From Streptomyces pactum (GTDB lineage: Bacteria; Actinomycetota; Actinomycetes; Streptomycetales; Streptomycetaceae), in assembly GCF_002005225.1 (NCBI RefSeq), contig NZ_CP019724.1, positions 1,860,001-1,924,000 of the forward strand: a stretch of DNA of 64,000 nt, read 5' to 3'. The position numbers and the translations under genes were made by a program. The notes beneath the pieces were generated by a model. That model did not search any database. It was not told where the DNA came from and saw only the letters and a list, made by a program, of their open reading frames with translations. This document shows, piece after piece, positions 35,585 to 43,919 of the stretch (the first letter of the stretch is position 1; each line of letters starts with the position of its first letter).

Positions 35585-35711
35585 CAAGCTGGCTGCTGCC
35601 CCAATGATCAGGGAGGAACGGCAACGTCAGGCGGACGCGTTCAGGGAACGAAGGAACCGGGTACCTCGCTCTCCCTCGCCGAACCCTCCGAGCGGATCGC
35701 CAGACGCTTGA
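35585..35711 (+). pseudogene. Severed 3' end of cargo gene B
   Basis: Read in phase with the codons before the IS, this stretch encodes KLAAAPMIREERQRQADAFR followed by an Arg/Pro/Ser-rich end (SPSPNPPSGSPDA) and TGA. It is the tail of the gene broken at 34414. It has no start of its own. Confidence 0.75.
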
Positions 35712-35772
35712 ACTGGTGCGGGTAGCTCAGGGCAGGTCAGCACTGCGCCTTCGTGGCTGCCGACCGGCCTTG

Positions 35773-35866
35773 GTACTGATGGACTCGCGTAATCAACTGT
35801 CGCCGGTTCCCCGAGGAGTCCAGCCCGCTGGTGACCTTCCGTGATCTCCGGGGGCGTATCGGCTCC
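35773..35866. repeat. ~92-bp tail repeat, copy R5 (3' end of copy 2)
   Basis: It begins TACTGATGGACTCGCGTAAT with core AACTGTCGCCGGTT. Unlike R2-R4, it is still joined to the rest of the recombinase-associated gene and shows what the repeat is: the last ~21 codons, the stop, and ~20 bp beyond it. Confidence 0.9.
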
Positions 35867-36786
35867 ATGTCCCGCCAGTCTCGTTGCGGAGCCGGGTGGC
35901 GGTCTTGTGGTGGTAGCCGAGCACGTCCGCGACCACGGCGGCGGGCATGTCGAGGAGCTGCTGGCGGATGGCGGCGCCGCGGGCAGCTACGGCCGGGATC
36001 CCGATCTCGTTCAGCAGAGCGGACAGGTGATCCGGGCGGAACGGCTGGCCGGCCCTGCGGCCGGGGAAGAGCCAGCGGGACGCGGGGTTGGTGGCGGTGT
36101 TCATGTTGTCGCGGTGTGCGATGTGTTCCAGCAGGTCGGCGACCGGCTCAGGGATCGGTGAGGGTGACTCCCCGAGCCGTAGCAGCACGGTGTCACCGTC
36201 GCGGATGACGTCGTCGAGGGTGAGTCGGACGATGCGGCTCACGGGCTGCGCGTAGAGGAGCACGATGACTCCGGCGACTCGGAGCCTCATCGGTGTCTCC
36301 GTGTCGTAGTCGGCCGAGGGCGTCGAGGCGCTCGTCGTCGCTCATTGCGACCCGCCGGGAGACCTTCATGGCCGGAATGGAGAGGAAGCCTGGGCAGCGG
36401 CGAGCCTGCATGGCCCAGTTGAGGAAGGCTCGCAAGCAGGTGCGGCCGCGTTCGGTTGTTCGCGGCCCACCACGCGTCGAGCTGGCCGCAAGTCGCGAGG
36501 TTGGTGTTCCGCTTGCCGAGCCAGTGCAGGAAGGCGGTCGCGTACTTGATCTGCTCGGCGGCGAACCGGCGGATGCTCGGTGTGATGTGGCTCCGCTCAG
36601 CGCGGGCCCGCAGCCGGGGGAGAACGCGCCAGGTCGTGTAGAGCTTGATCATCTTGGCGTGCTCGGGGTCGGCGATGCCGGCCAGATGCCCGGGAAGCCA
36701 GCGCTGGAAGGAACAAAGGTACTTGTCGGCCGCAGGAAGGACTCCGCACGTCATCAGGAGTTCTCTGCGGCGGCCGCAGCGGCAGC
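35793..36786 (-). pseudogene. Decayed recombinase-associated protein, copy 2
   Basis: It preserves what copy 1 lost: RRELLMTCGVLPAADKYLCS, FQRWLPGHLAGIADPEHAKM, the central helices, then RVAGVIVLLYAQPVSRIVRL, SRWLFPGRRAGQPFRPD, ADVLGYHHKTATRL and the end YAPGDHGRSPAGW. The reading frame changes twice (near 36440 and 36285), and the zinc-ribbon N-terminus is missing, replaced by unrelated sequence above ~36786. The C-terminal half resembles the catalytic fold of tyrosine recombinases but lacks an obvious terminal tyrosine motif. Confidence 0.86.
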
Positions 36787-36862
36787 ACTCGGCCATGTAC
36801 CAGGACCAGATGCAGCCCCGCCGCTCCTGGCACCGGCCCGCTGGACCCCACCATTCCGCCAC

Positions 36863-37181
36863 CCTCCGTCACTCGCATCAGGTGCGAGAAAACCACATCC
36901 GATGCGAGAGAGCGGCAAATCCGCAGGCCAGCCATCCATACGAGTGACACAGCTGGCAACCGCGAGCTGAGCCCCGGTAGCGTCAGGTGCTGCTTCAGGA
37001 TCACAATCACCCTGGTCACGGCGATGAATCCGGCATCCTGCCAGGTCGAATCACAGACCATCGCGAGTTCGCATTCGATGCAATTGGTGGCGCTTGGAAC
37101 ATCGGAACGAAAACCGGGGCTAAGGATCTATCGGCCCTGGTGGGCGGCTGACGGGACGTCGGTCGCGGGACCGATTCGAAG
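36863..37181. other. Gap without a supported gene
   Basis: No frame here has a plausible start, codon use and family match. A CTCGCA/TGCGAG inverted repeat lies near 36873-36889, and the related sequence ATGCGAG recurs at ~36902. The stretch is less GC-rich than the surroundings and is probably more recombinational debris. Confidence 0.5.
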
Positions 37182-37217
37182 CCTTCCGCAGATAGCGCCC
37201 TATTATCTGCGGGAAGG
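37182..37217. repeat. Inverted repeat upstream of an integrase remnant
   Basis: CCTTCCGCAGATA and TATCTGCGGGAAGG face each other across ~9 bases (one bulged base). A third related copy, TTATCTGCCGCAAGG, follows at ~37274. They precede the start of the recombinase remnant and could be binding sites for it or its regulator. Confidence 0.55.
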
Positions 37218-37294
37218 CAGGTTGGATCGTGACCTGCGGGGACGGCCGTCAGGCCGTACATGAAGCGGCCCCGTTATCTGCCGCAAGGGGAAAA

Positions 37295-37423
37295 GTGGTG
37301 TCCGCCGTCGTACAACTGCCCGCGGGGAAGGCTCTGACCGTCCGCGCGGCGGCCGACGTCTTCCGCGATTCGCTCGGCAACCCGAACACGTCCGCAACTA
37401 CGGGATCGGGGTAGGTAAGACCA
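37295..37423 (+). pseudogene. N-terminal remnant of a tyrosine recombinase
   Basis: From a GTG after AAGGGG the frame reads VQLPAGKALTVRAAADVFRD then SLGNPNT. A one-base loss follows, and the adjacent frame continues RNYGIGVGKT. This is the SAM-like N-terminal domain of Streptomyces integrases (TVRAAADAFLDSLGN-x-NT-x-RNYGIGVGKT). The match ends at KT and no catalytic domain follows. It comes from a different recombinase than the one whose C-terminus remains at 31.5 kb, since the orientation is opposite. Confidence 0.65.
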
Positions 37424-37555
37424 TTCCTACTGGAATGACATTCCGCGCCGCTACGTCGAGAGGCGTTAAAGGTCGTCTGACCTGCGGTTCCGGCGGGGTA
37501 TGCCACTGTTACCAGCACGTCCGTGGCGTGTTGCTCGGAGCCGTCCTCGCACCGC

Positions 37556-39601
37556 TCAGTCCGCAGCGCAGATGCCCGAGCCGACGAACTCTGCCACCCC
37601 GCTGTTCCCCTGGTAGACCGCCACCGACCAGCGGGTATAGTTCCAGCTCGCGTTCCGGTCGTACTCGGTGGTCATCTTCTGGCAGACGGTCTTGGAGACG
37701 AGTTGCTGGAACTGGCTTTTCTGGGCGCGGCCCACGAGCCCACCCGTGTGGTCCCCGGCCCACACATAGGCGGCCCTTTCGACGGGGTCGAATCCGAGGC
37801 TGACGGAATCGTCCCTGCCGAAGGGGGTCAGGCCGTACCGCCCTCCGGCGGCTCTGGTGTTCCAAGCCGACCTGACGGCTTTGACGACGGTGTCCGCGAC
37901 GCGGATCTCGGCCTTGTCGCTGCTCGGCATCGTGGCGGTCGCGATACCGGTCTCGCTTCCCTGCCACTGCCCCGCAGTCTGCGGGAGACAGCCGTCGGTC
38001 GCCTGCCCGAAGCTGAGGAAGGTCGGTTCCGTATGGCCGTCGAAGTCCTTCCACAGGACGTAATAGCGGCCGTACGGCCAGGTGGTGGGGGCACCCTCGA
38101 GGCGGTGGGCGAGGGCGGTGCAGGCGGCCATCGCTCCTGCTCTGCCGAACACTTCCTTGTAGTCGTCGGTCAGTGTGGAGATCGGGCCGCCGGTGATCAT
38201 CACCGTCTGGGCCCGCCTGTTGAACGTGACGGTGGGCTCCATGAAGGTCATGTCCTTCGTGGCGAGCATGGACGTCATGTCCTTCCGGACGGCCTCCTCT
38301 ACGTCCTTCTCGTCCGGGCCGGCGGCGGCTGTGCTCCTCGTCCACTCGTCGTAACGGGGCTGAGCAGGGTCGTCGGCCCGCGTGTAGGCGGGATCTGGCA
38401 CCCCGAGCAGCGGGTCCTTCGGGATGCCGACCGTACGAGGGTCGGCCGAAGGCTGCTCCCCCGTGCCGGTGCTCGATGGTGCGGGCCCGGTGCGCGGGGC
38501 GCTCGAGCCCCCGGGTGTGGCCTGTGCGTCGGCGGTGTCGTGCGTGGTGCTCTCCGTGTCCAAGGGGAGGGTGAGGGCGCCGCCCACGATGCCGCCGACG
38601 ACGACCGCGGCCGCCAGGACCGTCGCGACCGTGCGTCTTCGGGAGCGTGTGGGCGGGAGATGCCAGGCGGGGTCGTCCAGGGGCGGCATGTCCCACTGGG
38701 CCGTGACCAGTTCGCCGACGCGGGTGGGTTCCGGTGCCGTGCCGTCTCCGAGGACCTGCGTGTCCTGCGAGGCGAGCAGTGCCCCGCACTCCTCTGCCGC
38801 CGATGCGGCGCTCATCCGGTCGGCGGGCTCCTTCGCGAGGCACTTCTCCACGATGTCCCGCAGCTGCCCGGGCATGCCGTCGAGGTCGGGCTCGCCCGAC
38901 ATGACGCGGAACGCGACCACGTCCGGAGCACCGGCCCCGAAGGGAAGGCGGCCGGTGGCGGCGTAGGCGACCAGCGCGCCCCAGGCGAACACGTCGCCCG
39001 CGGGCCCGGCGGTGCCGGTGCGGTAGTGCTCCGGACTGATCCATCCGGGGGTGCCGGTCATGACGCCGGTCCGGGTGATGCTCGTGCCGTCCGCGGCATG
39101 GGCGATGCCGAAGTCCAGGACGCGCGGGCCGGCGGGGGTGAGGACGATGTTCTGCGGCTTGACGTCCCGGTGGACGACACCCGCCTCGTGGATGGCGGCC
39201 AGTGCCTGGGCTGTGCCAGCCGCGAAGGCATACAGGGTTCCGCCGGTCAGCGGTCCGTGGTCGGCGAGGTGCTGGTTGAGGGTGGGGCCGGGGGCGTAGG
39301 CGGTGGCCAGCCACGGAGGGCTCGCGTCGGGCTCGGCCGCGAGCAGCGGTATGAGGCACGGGCCCTGGACCCGGCGGGAGAGGTCCACCTCGCGGCGGAA
39401 CCGGGCCCGGAAGTCGGCGTCCTCGGCCTGTGCGGGGTGGATCACCTTGACCGCGACCCGAAGCCCGTCGGAGGTGAGTCCGGCGTGAACGATTCCCATG
39501 CCGCCCGAGCCGAGACGGCCGATGATCCGGTAAGGGCCGATACGTGAAGGGTCACCGGGGCGGATGGGCTGGATCCGCCCGCTTGGGCCGGCAGTGCTCA
39601 C
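37556..39601 (-). CDS. Receptor-type Ser/Thr protein kinase (PknB-like)
   Basis: A 681-residue membrane kinase. The cytosolic kinase domain (residues ~23-275) has the glycine loop LGSGGMG, lysine K52 in VAVKVI, the catalytic HRDVKPQN and DFG. The membrane helix is at ~324-345. The extracytoplasmic part (~350-681) begins Ser/Thr/Pro-rich and then forms a domain with several cysteines (AACTAL, GCLPQT, VCQKMT, GICAAD); it is not a PASTA repeat. The GTG at 39601 has no clear ribosome site, so the transcript may be leaderless. It stands at the left edge of the defence-like genes, and its partner is unknown. Confidence 0.93.
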   Translation of the reverse strand: MSTAGPSGRIQPIRPGDPSRIGPYRIIGRLGSGGMGIVHAGLTSDGLRVAVKVIHPAQAEDADFRARFRREVDLSRRVQGPCLIPLLAAEPDASPPWLATAYAPGPTLNQHLADHGPLTGGTLYAFAAGTAQALAAIHEAGVVHRDVKPQNIVLTPAGPRVLDFGIAHAADGTSITRTGVMTGTPGWISPEHYRTGTAGPAGDVFAWGALVAYAATGRLPFGAGAPDVVAFRVMSGEPDLDGMPGQLRDIVEKCLAKEPADRMSAASAAEECGALLASQDTQVLGDGTAPEPTRVGELVTAQWDMPPLDDPAWHLPPTRSRRRTVATVLAAAVVVGGIVGGALTLPLDTESTTHDTADAQATPGGSSAPRTGPAPSSTGTGEQPSADPRTVGIPKDPLLGVPDPAYTRADDPAQPRYDEWTRSTAAAGPDEKDVEEAVRKDMTSMLATKDMTFMEPTVTFNRRAQTVMITGGPISTLTDDYKEVFGRAGAMAACTALAHRLEGAPTTWPYGRYYVLWKDFDGHTEPTFLSFGQATDGCLPQTAGQWQGSETGIATATMPSSDKAEIRVADTVVKAVRSAWNTRAAGGRYGLTPFGRDDSVSLGFDPVERAAYVWAGDHTGGLVGRAQKSQFQQLVSKTVCQKMTTEYDRNASWNYTRWSVAVYQGNSGVAEFVGSGICAAD

Positions 39602-39819
39602 AAGAAGTCCGTTTCGTCGTTTGCACAAGTGGTTCGGCGGGCGGGCCAAAAGGGCCAGGGGCCGAGGGTGGGCGGACCGAGCGCGGGCGTGGGCTGCTGG
39701 CCTGCTCACGGCCGCTTCCCGCGGGTTGGGGTCCGGCGTGTTGTTCACGGCTCGGGAAACGGTCGGCGCCGTCCCGGCCCGAGCGGTGCGGGACGGGACG
39801 CTCCCGGCCGATGATGCTG

Positions 39820-42800
39820 TCAGGCCTGGCCGGGAGCGAGGCCGAGGGCGGTTGCGGTGTCCGGTCCGCCCCAGCCCTGCGGGGTGCGCCACAGGACGTG
39901 GACGCTGAAGACGGCGTGGACGGCGGCGGGCGACCATTCCTCGGCGGGCGGCTGGGACAGCACCAGGTAGAGGCGGTCTGCGGCCGTCGGCAGGGTGTGG
40001 TTGACCTCGCGGAGGCGGGCCGCTCCCGAGCGGAGGTCGGGGTACGTGGACAGGCCGGCGCCCAGGATCTCGTAGAGGAAGTGGCCGTGTTCGGTGGTGC
40101 AGTCGACGTCGACGATCCGCGAGTCGGCCTTCGGCTGCCGGTCGGCCCGCAGGAGGGCCGCCATCAGTTCGAAGCGCACCGCCTCATGGGTCTTGCAGGT
40201 GCGGTCGGTCGCGGCCGAGGTCTCCAGGAACCGGAGCAGGTCCGTGCTCGGCCCGGCCGTCGGTGCGGCGGTGCCGGCGGGGGTGCTGGGCATGGGGTGG
40301 TTCTCCTCCGGCTCGGGCTGCTCGGGCTGGTCGGGCCGCGCGGGCTGCTGTTGCGGTGTGGGCGGTTCGGTCCGCCCCGACGGTGCAGGCTCGACGGAGC
40401 GCGTGGCGGCGGGATCGGTGTCCCGGTTCTCGTTCACCGGACGGTCTGTGGCCTCGGCCGCGAGACGCTGTTCCAGCGTCCGGCGCGCCTCGGCGAGGGC
40501 CTCGGCCCAGCCGCTGCGCTGGAGTTCGCCCCGGAACCGGTCCAGGTCGGGGGTGTCCGAGGCGAGCGTGCGGTTGGTGTTCGCGGCGATGTCCCGCAGC
40601 AGGGCCAGGCGGTCCCGGTCCGGGGAGCCGAGGACGCGCCAGACGTCCAGCCAGTCGTGCTGGTCCAGGCGCAGGCAGCGGTTGGCCATGCCCTTGAGTT
40701 CGGAGAGCCGGGCCCGGGCGTCGCCTGTGATGTTGCCGTCGGTCAGTTCCCCGACGACAGCGAGCGCGTCCACGTACCGCTCGGCCATGGTGGGCGAGAT
40801 GGGCCTGCGCCCGCGCTCGTCGACGGTGACGAAGGTGACGTTGGAGGTGTGGCGCAGGACCCAGGCATTCATCTCCGTCCCGTTCGTGGGAGGGGTGGAG
40901 CCATGGCGTACGGCCAGGAGCAGCGGGCGGTCGGTGGCGGGTGAGACCGCCTCGACTTTGTAGTTGCCGCCAGTGGTGTGGCCGACGACGCGGACCCTGA
41001 TGTCGGTGCCGATCTCGGGGGCGTTCCCTGTTGCGGTGGCCGGTCCGGCGGCGCTACCGACGCCCTCGTCCGTGCCGGGAGCGGTGACGGTGGTCGGCTG
41101 TTCGGCGGGGTCCTCGGTGCCGGTGTCCGTGAGGGCCTCCGGGAGCGCCGCGGTGTGCAGAACGGTCAGGGTTTGCGTGCTGCGGGTCAGCGCGATGTAC
41201 AGCTGGCGCAGGCCGGCCGGGCCACGGGCGGCGATGGTGGCGGGTTCCACCACGAGGACGTGGTCGTACTCCATACCCTTGGCCTGGGCGGCGGCCAGCA
41301 CGGACACCGCCTCGCGTTCCGGCCGCGTGAGGCCGTCCGCCTCGTCGAGGTGGCGGGCGATCTCGTCGAGCCAGCCGGAGTCGTCGGGGACGATGACGGC
41401 CACCGAGCGCAGCGTGTGCCCGTCGCTGCTGCCGAGGAGGCGGACGGCCTGGGCGACGGTGTCGTCCAGGAGCCGCCACGGCTCGGTCTCGATGGTCCGT
41501 ACGGCATCCTCGCCGGCTTCTCGCACCGCCTGCGGGTACGGCAGTGAGGGGGCGACCGTGCGGGCCAGCGGCGCGACGAACTCCATGATCTCGGCAGGCA
41601 CGCGGTAGCTGGTGTTCAGTTCGGCCACGCGCCAGTCGCCGTGGTCGGACAGCAGGGTGCCCAGTTCCTCCCAGTCCGTGTGCACCCGCGGACCGGTGGC
41701 CTGGGCGAGGTCGCCGAGGATGGTCATGGAACCGCCCCTCGCGACGCGTCGGCGCAGGGTGCGGGCCTGCATGGGGGTCAGGTCCTGGGCCTCGTCGACG
41801 ACGATGTGGCCGTAGCGGCGCGGGGTCTCGCCGGTGATGAGATACCGGAGTTCCTCGAGCAGGACGAGGTCTTCCAGGGTCCACGGGTCGCCGTCGGCCG
41901 TGGCGGCGCGGGGACGGTGCAGGGCGGCCTGCTCCTCGTCGTCGAGGACGTCGGCGCCGCAGGCCCGCAGCAGGTCGGGCGAGTCGTAGAGGCTGCGCAG
42001 GGCCTCCAGGGCGCCGGGCGAGGGCCAGACGCGGTCGAGGAGGCGTTCGACCTTGCGGTTGCGTTCCAGGCTGCGGCGGATCGTGCCGTCCGCGCCACGG
42101 CGCGGGGCGACGGCAACGAGTTCGGCCAGGAGACGGTCGACGAGCTGGTTGCGGAAGCGGTCGCGGCGCTCGCGATGGGCGCCTTCACCGTCGCGCGCCT
42201 CGTCGAGGAGGGCGAGGACCTCCGAGCGCGGCACGCGCAGGGTGGTGCTGCCGGCGGTGACGGTGAACGCCGGCTCATCGCCCTCGAAGGAGGGAGCGGT
42301 GAGGAGGGCGTCGAGGGCTTCGGGGCGGCACTCGCGCTCGACCCGCCGGCGCAGGACGGCCGACATGCGTTCGTCGGACTTCACCAGCCGCGCCCGCGGC
42401 GTGTCGGTACCGAGGGCATCGCCCTCCCACAGGCGGGTCATCTGGACGGCGTTGACGTCGCGGGTGCCCAGGGTGGGCAGCACCTGGCCGACGTAGTCGA
42501 GGAACCGCTGGTGGGGGCCGATGACGAGGATGTCCGAGGCCGTGAAGTGCTCGTTGTTGACCAGCCAGGTCACGCGGTGCAGGCCGACCGCGGACTTACC
42601 TGTGCCCGGCCCGCCCTGTACGACGAGGATGTCGGTCGGCGAACCCGTGACCAGGGCCATCTGGTCACGGCGGATCGTCTCCACGATGTCCCGCATCCGG
42701 CCGCTGCGCGCACGCTGCAGCTCACGCAGGAGGAAGTCGTCCGGCTGCGGGGGCCTGCGACGCTGGATACGGGCGATGTCGGCAGGAGTGTGGGTCGGTG

Positions 42801-43380
42801 GACGCTCTCCGGGCTTCGCGGTGCCCGGCCGCCCGGCCGTCGGGATGTCGTCGGCGGCAGGCCTCGGCGTGGGAACGAGGCCCACATCGGGGGCGGCGTC
42901 GGGGGCGGGTTCGGAAGCCGTGCCGGACAGCGCTCCGGGCACGGCGATCTCGTCGGAGTAGTCCTCGACGACACGTTCCGCACAGCGCAGTCGCCGCCGC
43001 AGAACGACGTCGCCCGGCGCCTCCTGCTGCGCCTCGAGCCACTTGGTGGCCATACCGCTGGTCCAGAGCACGACGACGGTGTCGCGGGTTCGGACGTCGG
43101 AGACGGGACGCCGGCCTACGTACCAGGGCCGGGGCTCGCCGCCGGGCTCCTCCGGCGCGTCGACGCGGGCGAAGACCAGAGACTCGCCTCCGAGGTTGCC
43201 GTAGGCCGCTGCCCGCTGCTCCGCGTCCTTCTTGTTGGCGATGCCGTCCTTGCCGGTGGCCGACGCCGTGGCGGTCACTGTTCCGTTCATCTCGACCAGC
43301 CGCGCCTCGTAACAGGCGTACGCGTGGTCCACAGCCTTCTGCTCGAGGGCGATGACGTCGTCGCGTGTGGTGGTGCTCAT
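39820..43380 (-). CDS. HelD-like superfamily 1 helicase with a long C-terminal extension
   Basis: A 1186-residue protein. Residues 1-145 match the HelD N-terminal region (EQKAVDHAYACYEARL, then WYVGRRPVSD). SF1 motifs follow: Walker A GGPGTGKS (256-263), Walker B DEAQD (529-533), LGDLAQA, and motif VI YIALTRSTQ (~728). HelD proteins bind RNA polymerase and clear stalled complexes. Here ~440 further residues follow: an OB-like segment (~790-870), a Pro/Gln-rich linker and a last domain of ~150 residues (RIVDVDCTTEHGHFLYEILG). Normal HelD/HelR proteins end near 700-750. It is the last gene of the run with the HEPN-like and ATPase genes. Confidence 0.92.
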   Translation of the reverse strand: MSTTTRDDVIALEQKAVDHAYACYEARLVEMNGTVTATASATGKDGIANKKDAEQRAAAYGNLGGESLVFARVDAPEEPGGEPRPWYVGRRPVSDVRTRDTVVVLWTSGMATKWLEAQQEAPGDVVLRRRLRCAERVVEDYSDEIAVPGALSGTASEPAPDAAPDVGLVPTPRPAADDIPTAGRPGTAKPGERPPTHTPADIARIQRRRPPQPDDFLLRELQRARSGRMRDIVETIRRDQMALVTGSPTDILVVQGGPGTGKSAVGLHRVTWLVNNEHFTASDILVIGPHQRFLDYVGQVLPTLGTRDVNAVQMTRLWEGDALGTDTPRARLVKSDERMSAVLRRRVERECRPEALDALLTAPSFEGDEPAFTVTAGSTTLRVPRSEVLALLDEARDGEGAHRERRDRFRNQLVDRLLAELVAVAPRRGADGTIRRSLERNRKVERLLDRVWPSPGALEALRSLYDSPDLLRACGADVLDDEEQAALHRPRAATADGDPWTLEDLVLLEELRYLITGETPRRYGHIVVDEAQDLTPMQARTLRRRVARGGSMTILGDLAQATGPRVHTDWEELGTLLSDHGDWRVAELNTSYRVPAEIMEFVAPLARTVAPSLPYPQAVREAGEDAVRTIETEPWRLLDDTVAQAVRLLGSSDGHTLRSVAVIVPDDSGWLDEIARHLDEADGLTRPEREAVSVLAAAQAKGMEYDHVLVVEPATIAARGPAGLRQLYIALTRSTQTLTVLHTAALPEALTDTGTEDPAEQPTTVTAPGTDEGVGSAAGPATATGNAPEIGTDIRVRVVGHTTGGNYKVEAVSPATDRPLLLAVRHGSTPPTNGTEMNAWVLRHTSNVTFVTVDERGRRPISPTMAERYVDALAVVGELTDGNITGDARARLSELKGMANRCLRLDQHDWLDVWRVLGSPDRDRLALLRDIAANTNRTLASDTPDLDRFRGELQRSGWAEALAEARRTLEQRLAAEATDRPVNENRDTDPAATRSVEPAPSGRTEPPTPQQQPARPDQPEQPEPEENHPMPSTPAGTAAPTAGPSTDLLRFLETSAATDRTCKTHEAVRFELMAALLRADRQPKADSRIVDVDCTTEHGHFLYEILGAGLSTYPDLRSGAARLREVNHTLPTAADRLYLVLSQPPAEEWSPAAVHAVFSVHVLWRTPQGWGGPDTATALGLAPGQA

Positions 43381-43490
43381 GTGCTTTCCCTCCCTCGCGG
43401 CGTCCCGCGGGACGCCGCTACGGGCGTACGCCCGTCCCCGGCGTTATGACTATCAGAGACCGGACGGTGACAAACAGTCCGGGGCCCACA

Positions 43491-43919
43491 TCAGCGGGCC
43501 AGTTCGCGTACCAACTCCCCGACCTCCACCCGCCAGACGCGGACCTGGTCGTATGCGGGGCCGATCTCGTACTGGTGGTAGTGGCATCCAAGGCAGAGGT
43601 GCGACCAGACTGCGCGAGTACGTCGAGCGGTCCGTTCCGTGCTGTAGCGGTGCAAGCAGAGCAGCTTGGCCCGCATGGTGGCGTCGCCAAGCCCCGGCAC
43701 CGCGGCGTCGAGTACCTGGTCGACGCCGATCTCCAGGGCGGTCCGCAGGGCGATACAGGCGCCGCGGTTACGGCCGGCGGCCGTGGTGCCGGTGAAGTCA
43801 CCGGCGAGCAGGAGGTCGGCCGTCAGCAGGAGGCCTTCAGCGGAGGCCGTCAGAGAAACGGGCGCGGAGGCGGGCGCCAAGGGGGCAGGGGACGTGGCGG
43901 GAACGACGGAAGCGTTCAT
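43491..43919 (-). CDS. Small HEPN-like helical protein
   Basis: A 142-residue, all-helical protein. LLTADLLLAGDF, ACIALRTALEIGVDQVLDAA and MRAKLLCLHRYST are followed by RAVWSHLCLGCHYHQYEIGP. RAVWSH fits the R-x4-H pattern of HEPN RNases. The order of helices and the late Trp/Val helix (VRVWRVEVGELVREL) also fit. The ATG overlaps the stop of the ATPase gene upstream. If it is a HEPN RNase, the ATPase could be its trigger. The assignment is tentative. Confidence 0.7.
   Translation of the reverse strand: MNASVVPATSPAPLAPASAPVSLTASAEGLLLTADLLLAGDFTGTTAAGRNRGACIALRTALEIGVDQVLDAAVPGLGDATMRAKLLCLHRYSTERTARRTRAVWSHLCLGCHYHQYEIGPAYDQVRVWRVEVGELVRELAR

Noticed and set aside
37016..37261. 81-codon minus-strand frame
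   Set aside because: No ribosome site, atypical composition and no family match. It covers the inverted repeat, which is the better-supported feature.
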